Source: Erinaceus europaeus
Lineage: Eukaryota > Chordata > Mammalia > Eulipotyphla > Erinaceidae
Assembly: GCF_950295315.1 (NCBI RefSeq)
Contig: NC_080181.1
Coordinates: 1-64,000 of the forward strand
Direction of reading: 5' to 3'
DNA: 64,000 nucleotides
In this document: positions 62,328 to 64,000 of the stretch, one piece after another
Position numbering within the stretch: position 1 is the stretch's first letter
Layout: each line of letters opens with the position of its first letter
Notes under the pieces: model-generated
Told to the model about the DNA's origin: nothing
The model's input: the letters and a program-made list of their open reading frames with translations, nothing else
Databases searched by the model: none
Made by a program: the position numbers and the translations under genes

Positions 62328-62495
62328 ATAAATTGAGAGAGCAGGGCCCAAGCAGGAAGAGAGACAGAGAGACATCTGCAGCTCTGATTTGTCACTAGCC
62401 CAGCTTTTCCCTAGCTGGGTAAGTGTGACCAGGGGCTCAAAACAGGGTCCTGGGATTCCACATAGTTCCCTGGCAGCTCCACCAGCTGTTCCTCC
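62328..62495 (-). mobile_element. Seam SINE, unit 8/9 copy
   Basis: Last copy of the seam element in the window, at the same unit position. Confidence 0.62.
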
Positions 62496-62676
62496 AACCC
62501 ATGCTCCCTTCGTTGTCCATGTAACTATCGATCTGCTCTAGGCATTTCTCACCTTCATATGCCAGAAACTTAACACTTCTCCCTTCCACCCATGAAACTT
62601 TGACCTTTTGCTAGGGTGCAAAACAGCAACTCCAATCCAAGTTATTTTCGGGACAAGTGTGTACGTCTCTGTGGGA

Positions 62677-62714
<38 letters not shown>

Positions 62715-62992
62715 GTGTGCATAAGTGTGTTTCAGTTAAGATTACCGCTGTTGTTTCTTTATTCCTGACACAGGGACTTAGGAACTGGGTTGTGTTATGA
62801 CAAAGGAAGTTTCCACTGCACAAGTGGTTTTTCAAGTATGAATTGGCACATTGGATTGTGGACTCTGTTGTGCATTCTCCCAGGTGGTCCTCAGATGGGT
62901 TCTTTCCTTTGCTATTCCCATGCTGTGTGTAATTTTCTGGGTAGACTCAAAGAGGAGTGGCATGGGGAGCTCAGCTGCATTCTGCTGTATGT

Positions 62993-63007
62993 CCACAAGG
63001 TGGCGGC
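62993..63007 (+). promoter_or_regulatory. CTCF motif 1, unit 9
   Basis: Core unchanged. Confidence 0.82.
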
Positions 63008-63239
63008 AAAGACCATAGTTGAGTGTAGTGATTCTGTGGAATGAGGAGAACTCTAGGAATTGTGGCCCGTGGACAGCAGGGTTGAAATTGACGTAGAGTG
63101 CCCTAGACATCTGTTCTTTCCTGTGGGGTGGGGGGATCCCCCATTTGGCTTTGCAAGTGGAAGGGGTTTCTCTCTTTGCCTGGGATGACTCTACTGGGAG
63201 CTTGTGAATCCCTGTGCTCAGCTGCATTCTGCTGGGTGT

Positions 63240-63254
63240 CCACAAGAGGGCAGC
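63240..63254 (+). promoter_or_regulatory. CTCF motif 2, unit 9
   Basis: Core unchanged. The adjacent GC box seen in the other units is lost by a C-to-T change (cagggctggac). Confidence 0.84.
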
Positions 63255-63477
63255 ACCAGGGCTGGACTAAGGCTCCATGGGGCAAGTGCCCTGAGGCACT
63301 GGGCTAGGAGAGTGGCGACAGTGTTTCTGGGTGTGCCCCAAGAGCATGGCCAGCCTAGCGCAGGCAGGCAGTGTCCTAAGGACGGGCCCAGACAGGAGCT
63401 GTGGGGGTCGTGTTTGCAGAAACAGGGCCTTCAGAGGATGGCAGAAAGTCCCCGGGGGCGGGCCTCAGAGCCCGTGC

Positions 63478-64000
63478 CCAATGAGCCTGAGGGGAGGGCC
63501 CAGTGGGTATTCATAGAGACAGCTGGCCAATCAGAGAGGAGGAACGTCACCCTCAGGGGCGTGAAGCAAGAGCTGGCCAATGAGAACAGAGGAGGAGTTG
63601 CGTGGGCGGGCCTCAGAGAGCAGCCCACCAATGAGAGCCTGGGTGCTGGCTCTGGGTGGGCGTACCCCTGGAGGTCAGCCAATCAGGGTCCAGCGGAAGT
63701 GCCTGGGGGGCGGGCCCTCGGGAGGCTGTCCAATGAGCGCCTGGGGCGGGCCTCGTGGGCGGAGCCCAGGAGGCTGGCCAATCATGGGGCAAGGGCGGTG
63801 ACCTTCCTGGGCGTGCCTTAGGAACTGGCCTATCAGAGGGCGCCCCTCAGACAGCAGCCCGCCAATGGGAGCCAAGAGAAGGCTGGCTGGGGGCGTGTCC
63901 CTGGAACACCAGGCCAATCAGAGTCGAGCGGAAGTGGCTGGTGGGCGGGCCTTCCGGAGGCTGCCCAATCAGCGTGCTGCAGGGCCGTGTGGGCGGTGCT
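63478..64000 (+). promoter_or_regulatory. NF-Y/Sp promoter block, unit 9 (cut)
   Basis: Only the first part of the block is in the window, through the CCAAT box near 63965. The TATA-like end lies outside. Confidence 0.8.

Larger units (their letters stand above)
54598..62411 (+). repeat. Array unit 8 (B-type front, A-type tail)
   Basis: The front carries type B promoter marks (gcaggtaggcag, cgtggtctgagcc, gagtggagcgg) but keeps ttttcagatg at 56656, where units 2 and 5 have ttttcacatg. The tail carries type A marks (cctggtctctg, ctcagaattc, cagacattttc, gtccggtatc). It is a recombinant of the two types. Its TA run at about 61477-61519 is one of the longest in the window. Confidence 0.95.
1..64000 (+). 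repeat. 7.8-kb macrosatellite array, 8 full units plus a partial ninth
   Basis: The same sequence restarts with the string tagctgggtaagtgtgacc at positions 1, 7783, 15594, 23396, 31203, 38995, 46798, 54598 and 62412. Units run head to tail in one orientation with no unrelated DNA between them. They differ by scattered substitutions and by microsatellite length; units 3 and 4 differ at only about ten places that I noticed. The window starts and ends inside the array, so copy number is a minimum. Each unit carries two CTCF-type motifs, one CCAAT/GC-box promoter-like block and a triplicated SINE-bearing region. The architecture resembles the X-linked macrosatellite DXZ4, although the human DXZ4 unit is only about 3 kb. 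The repeat structure is seen directly; the DXZ4 link is inference. Confidence 0.97.
62412..64000 (+). repeat. Array unit 9, cut by window end
   Basis: The first 1589 bp of a further unit, ending inside the promoter block. The front is B-like (ccaatccaag, gtgggaagg), but the promoter mixes A/C marks (gtgggcggagccc, ggaggctgccc, gagtcgagcgg) with A/B marks (ggggcaaggg, cctatcagaggg). Private bases include cagggctggac at 63256, which removes a GC box next to the second CTCF motif, and ctggaacacc at 63901. Confidence 0.95.

Noticed and set aside
1..62411. A perfect six-unit higher-order repeat (units 1-2 resembling 7-8)
   Set aside because: Unit 9 is not type C as unit 3 is, and units 7 and 8 are mosaics, so the period fails.
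1..64000. CRISPR array, bacterial operon or prophage
   Set aside because: The repeat period is 7.8 kb, with mammalian SINEs and microsatellites. There are no short spaced repeats and no prokaryotic genes.

Overview
The whole window lies inside a head-to-tail macrosatellite array. Eight complete units of about 7.8 kb (7782, 7811, 7802, 7807, 7792, 7803, 7800 and 7814 bp) are followed by 1589 bp of a ninth. All units are in the same orientation and are nearly identical. Neither end of the array is seen. No convincing protein-coding gene is present.

The DNA looks mammalian: CA/TG, TC/TA and ATTT microsatellites, CTCF-type motifs, CCAAT and GC boxes, and tRNA-derived SINEs. From memory, the SINE fragments fit the families abundant in hedgehog (Erinaceidae, Eulipotyphla). 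That assignment is an inference and was not searched.

Layout of one unit, in unit 1 coordinates: 1-84, head-side part of a reverse SINE that straddles the chosen unit boundary; 268-285, TG microsatellite; 542-580 and 789-827, two plus-strand CTCF motifs in a shared duplicated context exactly 247 bp apart; 1027-1766, a GC-rich promoter-like block made of about fifteen CCAAT/CCTAT boxes spaced about 50 bp apart, interleaved with GC boxes and two ETS-type sites, ending in a TATA-like TTAAAAGG; 1767-2349, probable transcribed leader with a GT run; 2350-2410, (TC)n(TA)n; 2411-4384, sequence of no recognised type, with an intact but apparently unconstrained 129-codon frame and a small GC-box/CCAAT site; 4385-4440, CA repeat; 4464-7437, an AT-rich region built of three tandem copies of a roughly 1-kb block holding opposed SINE fragments; 7438-7698, AT-rich tail.

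A macrosatellite whose every unit carries CTCF sites beside a GC-rich promoter is the architecture of the X-linked locus DXZ4, which forms the boundary between superdomains on the inactive X. My leading interpretation is a hedgehog-type DXZ4-like array with an unusually large unit and a periodic NF-Y/Sp promoter. Identity with DXZ4 cannot be shown without flanking genes (PLS3/AGTR2 synteny). Linked variants define three unit types, roughly in the order A B C C B C A B, with mosaic patches that show gene conversion or unequal exchange.
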